From an uncultured Senegalimassilia sp. (GTDB lineage Bacteria; Actinomycetota; Coriobacteriia; Coriobacteriales; Eggerthellaceae): 13,638 nucleotides of DNA. Location of the stretch: positions 1-13,638 of the forward strand of contig CAKUJT010000066.1 in NCBI GenBank assembly GCA_934661765.1, read 5' to 3'. Shown one piece after another: positions 6,934 to 13,562 of this stretch. Made by a program: the position numbers and the translations under genes. The notes beneath the pieces were generated by a model, which was given only the letters and a program-made list of their open reading frames with translations, did not search any database and was not told the origin of the DNA. Within the stretch, counting starts at the first letter, position 1, and every line of letters begins with the position of its first letter.

Positions 6934-7476
6934 TTATTCCTCTTCGGAACCCTCGTCCACCACTTCGAACTCAGTCTCGTCCTCTGCGGTGTACTTCTCG
7001 TCGATCTCGTCGTCGCTGTACTCGCCCGGGGCCTTCAGAGCGATCATGAAGTTCGGGGCCTCACCGATGTATGCCGGCTCGTCCTCGAACTCGACGGCGC
7101 CGTCCTCGGAGCACTCGTACAGATAGCCCACGGCAAAGCCCTTATCTGCGCCGGGCACGCCGCCTTCGGCGATAAGAGCGTCCTTCGTACCCTCATCAAC
7201 CTCGACGTAACCGTCGTAGCAGAGCGCATAAGCCTGCGCACCCTGGGCATGCTGCACCGTATGGCGAGCCGCATTGAAACATGCCTCCACAGATTCGCCG
7301 GGGTGGTTCTCGATGAACAGGTTCTCCTTAACCGCCAACGCGGTGAAGGGGACAACTTCGTTGCTCTGGGTCAGCTTCTGCTTCGCCTCATCGAGCGAGA
7401 ACAGCAGCACCTTCTCCAAGATCTCGGGAATCTCGGGAACTTCGTTTTCCGGGTTTTCAACAACGCGATCTGCCAT
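6934..7476 (-). CDS. Acidic protein of unknown function
   Basis: 180 residues from the chosen ATG, which has an AAAGGA site 7 bases upstream; the frame is open for 19 more codons without a ribosome site. I do not recognise the family. The composition is striking: about 45 Asp/Glu against about 10 Lys/Arg, with an acidic tail ending in EGSEEE. The middle part, around ACFNAARHTVQHAQ and YALCYDGYVEVDEG, looks folded, with alternating hydrophobic residues and two cysteines. No signal peptide or membrane segment is seen, so it is probably cytoplasmic. The gene follows a MarR-type regulator on the same strand, separated by a large inverted repeat, and ends before two hairpins. A role in binding a basic partner or in nucleic-acid mimicry is possible but not shown. 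Confidence 0.8.
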   Translation of the reverse strand: MADRVVENPENEVPEIPEILEKVLLFSLDEAKQKLTQSNEVVPFTALAVKENLFIENHPGESVEACFNAARHTVQHAQGAQAYALCYDGYVEVDEGTKDALIAEGGVPGADKGFAVGYLYECSEDGAVEFEDEPAYIGEAPNFMIALKAPGEYSDDEIDEKYTAEDETEFEVVDEGSEEE

Positions 7477-7504
7477 TGCCGTATCCTTTCGATTCTTTAC
7501 AATG

Positions 7505-7560
7505 CGAAAGCCACGCCCCCGCATGCATTTCATGATGCATCCAGTGTAGCGTGGCTTTCG
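7505..7560 (-). terminator. Large inverted repeat between the MarR-type gene and the acidic protein gene
   Basis: CGAAAGCCACGC (7505-7516) and its exact complement (7549-7560) form a 12-bp stem. The 32-base loop itself contains two ATGCAT copies (7523-7528, 7535-7540) that can pair. The stem begins 50 bases after the regulator's stop. After the stem the minus strand reads CATTGTAAAG, with no real T-run, so termination is probable but not certain. A leader structure for the acidic protein gene is the alternative. Confidence 0.5.
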
Positions 7561-7610
7561 ACCCGCGATATCGTTGTTGCAACGAACCGCTGAAAATCCG
7601 CGTTCAGGTT

Positions 7611-8084
7611 TTAGCGACGATGACGCTTGCGGCGCACCTTATAGCCCTTCTTCTTGCCGCAGATGCCCTTGTCCTTCATCGCCAGAATCAGCTTCTCGGT
7701 GATGGCGTCGAGCTGAGCGACCTCTTCGGCGCTCAGGCAGGAGATGATGTCCTCGGCGGTCTTATCATTGGCTGCAGCGCGCTTCTCCGCAAGCTCGCGG
7801 CCCAGATCAGTCAGCTTCACCGCATAGGTGCGCGGCTGATCGGCCGACTCGATGGTCACGTAGCCGTTGCGCTCGGCCTTCTTCACGATATCCTTCAGGT
7901 TGCTGCGGTTCATACCCAGCGTCTTGGTGAGATCACGCTGCGTTGCGCCATCATCGACCAGCAGCGCCTGAAGCAGTGCACCCTGACCGCGCTTGAAGCT
8001 CTTCGGACCGTTCTTGCGGAATGCCAGGCGGACGAGCTTGTTCGCCTTCTTCATCTGAGCCAAAGACTTTGCGGCTTCGTTCAT
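7611..8084 (-). CDS. MarR-family winged-helix regulator with basic C-terminal tail
   Basis: Predicted DNA-binding transcription regulator, 157 residues. A winged-helix domain lies at about residues 30-95. The segment ATQRDLTKTLGMNRSNLKDI (47-66) forms the helix-turn-helix, and RNGYVTIESADQPRTYAVKLTDLG is the wing, followed by the dimerisation helices. The last 15 residues (about 143-157) are almost all Lys, Arg and His, ending RRKRHRR, which MarR proteins usually lack. This tail could add non-specific DNA binding. The start has GAAAGGA 6 bases upstream of the ATG. The upstream region carries a -10 match, an inverted repeat in the spacer and a parS site, so the gene may be autoregulated. Its target genes and ligand cannot be read from the sequence; the acidic protein gene is the nearest candidate. 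Confidence 0.85.
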   Translation of the reverse strand: MNEAAKSLAQMKKANKLVRLAFRKNGPKSFKRGQGALLQALLVDDGATQRDLTKTLGMNRSNLKDIVKKAERNGYVTIESADQPRTYAVKLTDLGRELAEKRAAANDKTAEDIISCLSAEEVAQLDAITEKLILAMKDKGICGKKKGYKVRRKRHRR

Positions 8085-8134
8085 GGTGGTTCCTTTCTAT
8101 ACCGATAAGGTAAGGGCAATCTTCGAATAACCTG

Positions 8135-8140
8135 AGTATA
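8135..8140 (-). promoter_or_regulatory. Probable -10 of the MarR-type regulator promoter
   Basis: TATACT on the minus strand matches five of six consensus bases, about 50 bases before the regulator start. At 18 bases spacing the -35 would be GAAACA, which lies inside the parS site (8159-8164) and matches only weakly. Confidence 0.45.
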
Positions 8141-8145
8141 CGAGT

Positions 8146-8159
8146 ACTGTCTGTACAGT
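8146..8159. promoter_or_regulatory. Inverted repeat in promoter spacer, possible MarR operator
   Basis: ACTGT and ACAGT, separated by CTGT, form a short dyad between the -10 candidate and the parS site, sharing one base with parS. This is a usual place for an autoregulatory operator. Confidence 0.4.
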
Positions 8160-8174
8160 GTTTCACGTGAAACA
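8159..8174. promoter_or_regulatory. parS: parS centromere site (ParB binding)
   Basis: TGTTTCACGTGAAACA is a perfect 16-bp palindrome and matches the bacterial chromosomal parS consensus TGTTNCACGTGAAACA at every position. ParB loads here and spreads, and together with ParA and SMC organises and separates the origin region. Chromosomal parS sites cluster near oriC, which agrees with the uniform gene direction and with ssb and dnaB nearby. It lies in a gap between the tRNA-Ser terminator and the MarR-type gene. Confidence 0.92.
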
Positions 8175-8232
8175 TGTTATCCATAAACACTCCGTGGATT
8201 ACTATTTCCCCAGGTTATATTCCTAGATACGA

Positions 8233-8246
8233 TTATTCATGAATAA
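8233..8246. repeat. Perfect 14-bp AT-rich palindrome
   Basis: TTATTCATGAATAA is self-complementary over its full length. It lies in the AT-rich gap between parS and the tRNA-Ser terminator. It may be a protein-binding site; nothing further can be said. Confidence 0.5.
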
Positions 8247-8295
8247 GATTCTTTCTTGAAAACCCCAAAGCAATCGCGCAACTACCCGGAAAATG

Positions 8296-8322
8296 AAAAA
8301 GCCCCTGCATTCGCAAGGGCTT
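8296..8322 (-). terminator. Rho-independent terminator after tRNA-Ser(CGA)
   Basis: AAGCCC and TGC pair with GCA and GGGCTT across one mismatch, with a four-base loop. In the minus direction the stem ends in a T run. It lies about 10 bases past the tRNA 3' end. Confidence 0.85.
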
Positions 8323-8331
8323 CAAATTTCC

Positions 8332-8424
8332 TGGCGGAGGAGGAGGGATTCGAACCCTCGTCACCGGGGTTGCCGGTGAAACGGTTTTCGAGACCGCCGC
8401 ATTCAACCACTCTGCCACCCCTCC
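8332..8424 (-). tRNA. tRNA-Ser (anticodon CGA)
   Basis: Full serine tRNA with a long variable arm. The 7-bp acceptor stem has one G-U pair, the anticodon loop is CTCGAAA and the T arm is GAGGG-TTCGAAT-CCCTC. The discriminator is G and the CCA end is encoded (8332-8334). It reads UCG codons. A separate terminator divides it from the next serine tRNA upstream. Confidence 0.95.
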
Positions 8425-8462
8425 GCATGGGGTGGGTCGGCTGGGTATTTATGCCGACCTAC

Positions 8463-8491
8463 AAAAAAGGCGTTACCGTAAAGGTTCCGCC
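8463..8491 (-). terminator. Terminator after tRNA-Ser(GGA)
   Basis: GGCG/CGCC outer stem and ACC/GGT inner stem are separated by two mismatches, with a TTTAC loop. A run of six T follows in the minus direction, 10 bases past the tRNA end. Confidence 0.7.
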
Positions 8492-8500
8492 GGGATAATC

Positions 8501-8592
8501 TGGCGGAGAGATGGGGATTCGAACCCCAGATACGCTTTTGGCGTATACACGATTTCCAATCGTGCACCTTCGGCCAGCTCGGTCATCTCTCC
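8501..8592 (-). tRNA. tRNA-Ser (anticodon GGA)
   Basis: Serine tRNA with a long variable arm. Acceptor GGAGAGA pairs with TCTCTCC, the anticodon loop is TTGGAAA, the T arm is TGGGG-TTCGAAT-CCCCA, the discriminator is G and CCA is encoded. It reads UCC and UCU codons. Confidence 0.95.
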
Positions 8593-8605
8593 GCTTGCTT
8601 ACAGA

Positions 8606-8644
8606 CTGCATCGCATTCACGTTTTCTCTCGTGCGCTCATGCAG
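8606..8644. repeat. Imperfect inverted repeat between the ABC ATPase gene and tRNA-Ser(GGA)
   Basis: CTGCAT (8606-8611) and ATGCAG (8639-8644), with inner CACG/CGTG pairs, make an imperfect hairpin without a T run. It may be a weak end signal of the ABC gene or a processing structure ahead of the tRNA. Confidence 0.3.
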
Positions 8645-8665
8645 CGTTTAGGTATGTTACACCAT

Positions 8666-9481
8666 TTAGTACGAACTCACAAGAGAAAAATACTCATTGT
8701 TTTTGCCATTTTTCGCAACTTGCAGCGGAACGTCGAACAGCGAACTCATCATCTGGTCGGTCAGCATGTCCTCTTTCGCGCCGTCGGCGAACAACTTTCC
8801 CTCTTTGACCAGGACCAAACGCTTGATCTCGGGGATGATGTCCTCCGGATAGTGGGTAATCAACACGATACCCTTGCCCGCCCTTGCGAGGTCGCGCATG
8901 CTCGAACGCACGTAATACATGCCTTCAGGGTCCAAACCTGTGCACGGCTCATCGAGCAGCAGCGTGCTCGGGTCGTGCACAAGAGCACGAGCGAAGAGCA
9001 CGCGGCGCGCCTGACCGCTCGACATGGTCATGATGTCCTGGTCGGCAAGCTTTGCCACACCCAGCATCTCCATAGCCTCAAGCGCCTTCGCATGCGTACG
9101 CTCATCCGGGTGGACGTGACGCGGAAGGCCAAGCGTGCCGAACAAGCCGCCTTCCACGATATCCACGGCAGGCAGATGAACGTTGATCTGGGCTTGCATG
9201 GTAGACGACACGATACCCAGCGTTTTGCGCACATCCACCAACGTCGCACGCGGGTTGCCGTTGAACTTCACCGGAGGCTGCTCACGATAGAGCGGCATCA
9301 CTTCCCTGGTGATAAGCTTCACGAACGTCGATTTGCCGGCGCCGTTCGGACCCAAAAGCGCGATGTTCTCCCCTTTTGCAAGCAAGAACTTATCAACGTG
9401 CAGGATCGTACGGCCCGCTCGCACGACCTCGGCATCGTTGAGTTCGAACAATGGCTGCGCTTCGGTGTTCTCTTCGCTCAT
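8666..9481 (-). CDS. Solitary ABC-type ATPase, ModF/PhrA-like
   Basis: ATP-binding cassette protein of 271 residues. Walker A is GPNGAGKST at 44-52. The signature is MSSGQ at 153-157, with Ser where the usual LSGGQ has Gly. Walker B is LLLDEP at 174-179, followed by the D-loop GLDP, and the switch histidine is H210 in LITHYPED. The region before the signature (LGIVSSTMQAQINVHLPAVDIVEGG) resembles the ModF/PhrA-type ATPases of metal transport. No permease or binding protein is encoded nearby, so it may serve a permease elsewhere or have a non-transport role. The ATG start has AAGGA 8 bases upstream; an in-frame TTG at 9499 overlaps that site and is rejected. The gene follows the lipoprotein terminator. 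Confidence 0.88.
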   Translation of the reverse strand: MSEENTEAQPLFELNDAEVVRAGRTILHVDKFLLAKGENIALLGPNGAGKSTFVKLITREVMPLYREQPPVKFNGNPRATLVDVRKTLGIVSSTMQAQINVHLPAVDIVEGGLFGTLGLPRHVHPDERTHAKALEAMEMLGVAKLADQDIMTMSSGQARRVLFARALVHDPSTLLLDEPCTGLDPEGMYYVRSSMRDLARAGKGIVLITHYPEDIIPEIKRLVLVKEGKLFADGAKEDMLTDQMMSSLFDVPLQVAKNGKNNEYFSLVSSY

Positions 9482-9496
9482 TAACCCATTCCTTCC

Positions 9497-9536
9497 CAAA
9501 CGAAGAAGGGAACCCGTTGAAACGGATTCCCTTCTT
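9497..9536 (-). terminator. Terminator of the PpiC-type lipoprotein gene
   Basis: A 15-position stem with one mismatch (9503-9517 with 9522-9536) and a TGAA loop. In the minus direction it continues CGTTTG. It lies 26 bases after the stop codon and ends just ahead of the ABC ATPase ribosome site. Confidence 0.75.
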
Positions 9537-9562
9537 ATCTCTGCGTTACGCGCCCTTGCAGG

Positions 9563-10777
9563 CTAGTTTGCCGAAGACTTTTCCTCGGCATCGGTCGCGC
9601 TGGCGGAGTTGTCAGCGGAACCATCCGTGCTGGCGGAGGCGTCGCCGTCCGTCGAGTCAGCGGCCGAAACATTGGTGTCGGCGCTATCGGTGCTGTTGGG
9701 GTCTTCAGTCTGATACTTCGACATATCAACGTCGTAGGGCAGGCCGGAGGGCATGTCGTTGATCTTGAGGTCGGAAGATTCCTTCTTCTCCTTCAGCCAG
9801 TTCTGGTAGTTCGTGGTCTGGCCCTGAGACTGCAGCGACTCCTTGATGGTCTCCTGCCACTCGGAGGGAATCTGGTCGAGGCTGGTGATCTTCACCGTCT
9901 CGGTGCCGTCGTCGGCCTTCTCCTTCGGAGCGTTGTACACGTCGGTGCACTTGATAATATGGATGCCATAGCTGCTGGTAACCAGACCGCTGACCTGGTC
10001 TTTCTCAAGGCTGCTCAGCGCATCCGTATACTCCTGCACAAACGAGCTGGTCTTATCCCAACCCACGTCGCCGCCGGCGTCCTTGGAACCGGTGTCATTG
10101 GAGTACTGCTTGGCAGCCTCGGCGAAATCGAGCTCACCGGAGTTGATCTTGTTCAGCACGTCCTGAGCGGTTGCCTCGTCATCGGAATCGAACAGGATGT
10201 GGCTGGAGCGCTTGGCCCCATCGTAGGCGCTGGCGTACATCTGCGCATACTGGAGCATATCGTCGTTGGAAGGCTCCTCGCTAGAAGTGAAGGTGTTGTA
10301 CAGCTCCTTGGCCTTCAGCTGCAGCTCGATCTCGGAACGATACTCGTCCTCGGTCATGCCGGCCTGCTCGAGGGCGGACTGCCACTTCTCGTCGCTATCG
10401 TAGTTGGACTTCATCTTGTCGACATAGCTATCAACCTCGGAGCTGTCGACGGTAACGCCCTTTTCTTCAGCGCCGGAGTTGATGAGCTCGCGCGTGACGT
10501 ACGTGTTGATGATCTGCTCGCGCACGCCTGCCGGATCGGTGCCCATCTGCGCCAGGTAGTTGCCCCAGGAATCTTCGTCAGTCAGACCCTGCTGCTCGCG
10601 AACGCTTTGGATATAGTCGGTAACCGTGTCCTCGTAGATTTCGGTACCGTTGATGGTGGCGGCCACCGCGCCCGAACCGGAGTTCTGGTTATTGCTGGAG
10701 CAGCCGGCAACGCCCATGACGCACGCCGCCGAAAGACCCATCGCGCAAACCGTTGAGATAATGCGAGATGCCTTCAT
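9563..10777 (-). CDS. PpiC/PrsA-type peptidyl-prolyl isomerase lipoprotein
   Basis: Predicted extracytoplasmic folding factor anchored to the outer face of the membrane, 404 residues. The N-terminus has a short basic part, a hydrophobic stretch and the lipobox VAGC, so Cys26 should be lipid-modified. A SurA/PrsA-like N-terminal region covers about residues 38-187. The parvulin (rotamase) domain covers about 188-281, beginning RSSHILF and ending SSYGIHIIKCTDVY, with GGDVGW in between. After another helical part the protein ends in about 45 residues of Ser, Asp, Ala and Thr (from about 358), probably a flexible tail. The ATG at 10777 has AGGAAGG upstream and gives a proper signal peptide; the frame is open for 70 further codons, but that stretch would bury the signal. 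Single gene between two terminators. PrsA-like function is inferred from the domain order. Confidence 0.9.
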   Translation of the reverse strand: MKASRIISTVCAMGLSAACVMGVAGCSSNNQNSGSGAVAATINGTEIYEDTVTDYIQSVREQQGLTDEDSWGNYLAQMGTDPAGVREQIINTYVTRELINSGAEEKGVTVDSSEVDSYVDKMKSNYDSDEKWQSALEQAGMTEDEYRSEIELQLKAKELYNTFTSSEEPSNDDMLQYAQMYASAYDGAKRSSHILFDSDDEATAQDVLNKINSGELDFAEAAKQYSNDTGSKDAGGDVGWDKTSSFVQEYTDALSSLEKDQVSGLVTSSYGIHIIKCTDVYNAPKEKADDGTETVKITSLDQIPSEWQETIKESLQSQGQTTNYQNWLKEKKESSDLKINDMPSGLPYDVDMSKYQTEDPNSTDSADTNVSAADSTDGDASASTDGSADNSASATDAEEKSSAN

Positions 10778-10951
10778 AAAACCCTTCCTCAAACGCATGA
10801 AACCGCTGGACAGACGCGTCCCACGGTCAAATCGAATGCCTCGTGCGTATTTTCCCACACGGCGGAATTCGCCTTTCTTCCAGCACAATATGCCCATGCA
10901 GGTTTCACAGGAGCTGGGCTTTCCTACAGCATTCGGAGCACCTCCCCATAG

Positions 10952-10978
10952 AAAAAGGCGGCCCGGAGGCCGCCTTTT
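10952..10978 (-). terminator. Terminator of the J-domain/typA operon
   Basis: An 11-bp perfect stem (AAAAGGCGGCC at 10953-10963 with 10968-10978), tetraloop TCCG in the minus RNA, and five T at the 3' side. It lies about 88 bases after the typA stop. Confidence 0.9.
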
Positions 10979-11065
10979 GGGATTCAAGCTGGTTATATCG
11001 CGCTTTGTCGGCGCTTGATCACACCCACGCTCGAATGCGAAGTCGTTACGAAAACGCCTTTTGCG

Positions 11066-12877
11066 CTATTTCTTGTTCGCCTTCTTGCGCTCGATGGTGC
11101 TCAGGATGCGCTTGCGCAGGCGAATGGACTCGGGAGTGACCTCCACCAGCTCGTCATCCTCGATGTACTCCAGCGCCTCTTCGAGCGTGAAGGTGATCGG
11201 CGGGGTCAGCTGGATGGCCTTGTCCGCAGTAGAGGAACGCTGGTTGCCCAGGTTCTTCGTCTTCGACACGTTAACCACCATGTCGCCTTCCTTGGCGGAC
11301 TCGCCGACGATCATACCCTCGTAACACTCGTCGCCGGGCTTGACGAACAAGCGGCCACGCTGCTGCAGCGTATCAAGCGCGTAGGCGACGGCCTTATCGG
11401 TTGCCATGGCGATCATGCAGCCGTTCTTGCGGCCGTCCATCTCACCGGAATACGGGCCGTACTCACGGAAGTGGTGGAACAGCACTGCTTCGCCGTGCGT
11501 CGCATTGAGGATGCGGGTTTTCAGGCCCATAGTGCCGCGGGACGGGATGCTGAAGGTCAAGTGCGTCATGCTCTCGTCGGAGAACATGTCCTCCATGATG
11601 CCGCCGGCGGTGCCCATGACCTCGATGGCCTTGCCGGAGTAGTCGTTCGGCACGTCGACGGTTGCTTCCTCGATCGGCTCGAGCTTGTTGCCGTGCTCGT
11701 CGGTCTTATACACGACCTGCGGGCGACCGACCTGGAACTCGAAGCCTTCGCGGCGCATGGTCTCCATAAGGACGGACAGATGCAGCACGCCACGGCCGGC
11801 AACGCGCACGCCGGACTTGTCCTCGGTCTCGTCGATGCGCATGGAGATGTTGCTCTCCTTCTCGCGCATGAGGCGCTCCTTGAGCTGACGGGCGCCGACG
11901 ATGTCACCCTCACGGCCAACCAGCGGGCTGGTGGAAGCCTCGAACACGACCGCCATGGTGGGCTCCTCGACAGCGATGGGCTCCATCTCCACCGGGTTCT
12001 CGGGGTCGGTGATCACGTCTCCGATATCCGCCGCCTCGACACCGATCACGGCAACGATATCGCCGGCATGGGCTTCGGGAACCTCGGTCTTGCCCAGGTT
12101 CTCGAAGGTGTAGACCTTGCGGATGGTGGCGTTGTACTGGTTGCCGTCGGGCTGCACGACCAGCACCTGCTCCTTCTCGTGCAGGGTGCCGCTATGCAGG
12201 CGACCGACGCCGATACGACCCTCGTAGCTGCTGTGGTCGACGGTGCAGACCTGCAGGGCCACCGGACCCTCGGCGTCCACCTCGGGACACGGAATCTCGT
12301 TGATGATGGTGTCGAGCAGCGGGATCATGTCCATGTTGCCGTCTTCGGGCTCCAAGCGTGCGTAGCCGTTGACCGCGGAAGCGTACACCACGGGGAAGTC
12401 AAGCTGCTCGTCTGAAGCACCCAGCTCGACCATCAGGTCGAACACCTTGTCCACGGCGCCCTCGGGATCGGCGTTGGGGCGGTCGATCTTGTTCACAACG
12501 ACTACGATGCGCAGACCGCGCTCGAGGGCGTGGGAGAGAACGAATCGGGTCTGGGGCTTGGGGCCCTCGTAAGCGTCGACGATGAGCAGGGCGCCGTCGG
12601 CCATGTTCAGCACGCGCTCCACCTCGCCGCCGAAGTCGGCATGGCCAGGCGTGTCGATGACGTTGATCTTGACGCCCTTGTAGTGAATGGAGATGTTCTT
12701 GGACAGGATGGTGATGCCGCGCTCGCGCTCCTGATCGTTGGAGTCCAAGACGCGCTCCTGCACTTCCTGGTTCTCGCGGAACACGTGGGACGACCACAGC
12801 AGGCGGTCGACCAGCGTGGTCTTGCCATGGTCGACGTGCGCGATGATGGCAACGTTGCGAAGGCCTTCTTGCTTCAT
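11066..12877 (-). CDS. typA: Translational GTPase TypA/BipA
   Basis: Ribosome-associated GTPase of the elongation factor family, linked to 50S assembly and growth under stress, 603 residues (normal length). GTPase motifs are G1 AHVDHGKT at 13-20, the G2 region with RGITI, G3 DTPGH at 75-79, G4 NKID at 129-132 and G5 SA at about 167. Elongation factor-like domains follow. The typical BipA C-terminal part contains [19 protein letters not shown] and [15 protein letters not shown], and the basic end is KKANKK. An AGAGGAG ribosome site lies inside the last codons of the J-domain gene, about 12 bases before the ATG, which is rather far. The gene is 9 bases after the J-domain gene and probably shares its transcript; a strong terminator follows. 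Confidence 0.97.
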   Translation of the reverse strand: MKQEGLRNVAIIAHVDHGKTTLVDRLLWSSHVFRENQEVQERVLDSNDQERERGITILSKNISIHYKGVKINVIDTPGHADFGGEVERVLNMADGALLIVDAYEGPKPQTRFVLSHALERGLRIVVVVNKIDRPNADPEGAVDKVFDLMVELGASDEQLDFPVVYASAVNGYARLEPEDGNMDMIPLLDTIINEIPCPEVDAEGPVALQVCTVDHSSYEGRIGVGRLHSGTLHEKEQVLVVQPDGNQYNATIRKVYTFENLGKTEVPEAHAGDIVAVIGVEAADIGDVITDPENPVEMEPIAVEEPTMAVVFEASTSPLVGREGDIVGARQLKERLMREKESNISMRIDETEDKSGVRVAGRGVLHLSVLMETMRREGFEFQVGRPQVVYKTDEHGNKLEPIEEATVDVPNDYSGKAIEVMGTAGGIMEDMFSDESMTHLTFSIPSRGTMGLKTRILNATHGEAVLFHHFREYGPYSGEMDGRKNGCMIAMATDKAVAYALDTLQQRGRLFVKPGDECYEGMIVGESAKEGDMVVNVSKTKNLGNQRSSTADKAIQLTPPITFTLEEALEYIEDDELVEVTPESIRLRKRILSTIERKKANKK

Positions 12878-12886
12878 ACGGGTGTG

Positions 12887-13447
12887 CTACTCCTCTTCAG
12901 ATTCTTGCGCGATCTTGCGCTCTTCCCTATTCAATTCGTCAATATGCTCGGTAAGCGTGTTGATGGAACGTTGCGATGATACCACCTGGACAATGCCCCA
13001 GATGGCTGCAGTGCTGGCTATGGCGGCAACCACACCGAACAACCCAAAAGGGCGTCGGCCGCAGAACAAGGCCACCAGCCCGCCGATAGCCGCCATGCCA
13101 AGACCGTTGCGGCGCTCGTCGTACACCGCATCACGTTGGCGCACCAGCTGCGTCCGGGCCGCGGCTATGCCGGCAAGGCGGGCATCGGCATCGTCATAAG
13201 CCGCGCGTGTTGAACGCGCCGAGGCCGAGGAGCCGCCTGCTTTCCTGCGACCTTTGGACGACGTCAGGAAATCGTAGGCCTCTTGCAGGTTCTTGAATTG
13301 CTCGGTTGCCCGGTCCTGCAGCTTTTTATTGGTGGCGAAGCGGTCGGGATGTAGGATCTGCGCCGTTTCGCGATAAGCGGTCTTGATATCCTCGTCGGTA
13401 GCGTCCTCGTCCAATCCCAAGGCACGCAATGCTTCCAGACGGTTCAT
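12887..13447 (-). CDS. Membrane-anchored J-domain (DnaJ-like) protein
   Basis: Short J-domain protein of 186 residues that should stimulate an Hsp70 (DnaK) ATPase at the membrane. The J domain covers about residues 1-65, with HPD at 33-35 in ILHPDRF and the following helix QFKNLQEAYDFL. A basic Ser/Gly/Ala-rich linker (66-82) and a short helical segment come next. Two hydrophobic stretches at about 115-129 and 133-157 are separated by the charged GRR turn, probably a membrane hairpin. The end is a charged helix with EESEEE-like acid residues. No zinc-finger or substrate-binding domain of classical DnaJ is present, so it is not the housekeeping DnaJ. The ATG has GAGGTG 4 bases upstream. First gene of a likely two-gene unit with typA. 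Confidence 0.85.
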   Translation of the reverse strand: MNRLEALRALGLDEDATDEDIKTAYRETAQILHPDRFATNKKLQDRATEQFKNLQEAYDFLTSSKGRRKAGGSSASARSTRAAYDDADARLAGIAAARTQLVRQRDAVYDERRNGLGMAAIGGLVALFCGRRPFGLFGVVAAIASTAAIWGIVQVVSSQRSINTLTEHIDELNREERKIAQESEEE

Positions 13448-13492
13448 GACACCTCGCTTATCAGCTCGATCGTTTCCTACCCCGATACGAAC

Positions 13493-13550
13493 GCAGGCCC
13501 GTTTCCGGACCTGCAGGCAAAAAAAATGCAGGCCCGTTTACGGACCTGCA
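13493..13550 (-). terminator. Duplicated terminator hairpin after tRNA-Ala
   Basis: Two 23-base copies (13493-13515 and 13528-13550) differ at one base. Each folds into a hairpin with a 5-bp and a 3-bp stem around one mismatch. The first copy met by polymerase on the minus strand is followed by ATTTTTTTT, a good terminator; the second lacks a T run. Confidence 0.8.
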
Positions 13551-13562
13551 AATAATCTCAAA

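Noticed and set aside
8085..8331. Possible replication origin
   Set aside because: Only two degenerate DnaA boxes are present, with no box cluster and no dnaA or dnaN nearby; parS alone does not define oriC.
10778..10987. Upstream extension of the PpiC-type lipoprotein by 70 codons
   Set aside because: It would place the signal peptide and lipobox internally. The ribosome site supports the start at 10777.
11015..12415. Long plus-strand open frame opposite typA
   Set aside because: TypA is clear on the minus strand. The antisense product is His/Leu/Val-rich and has no recognisable domain.
13493..13550. Possible CRISPR array
   Set aside because: There are only two copies, self-complementary and separated by an A run after a tRNA; this is a duplicated terminator.
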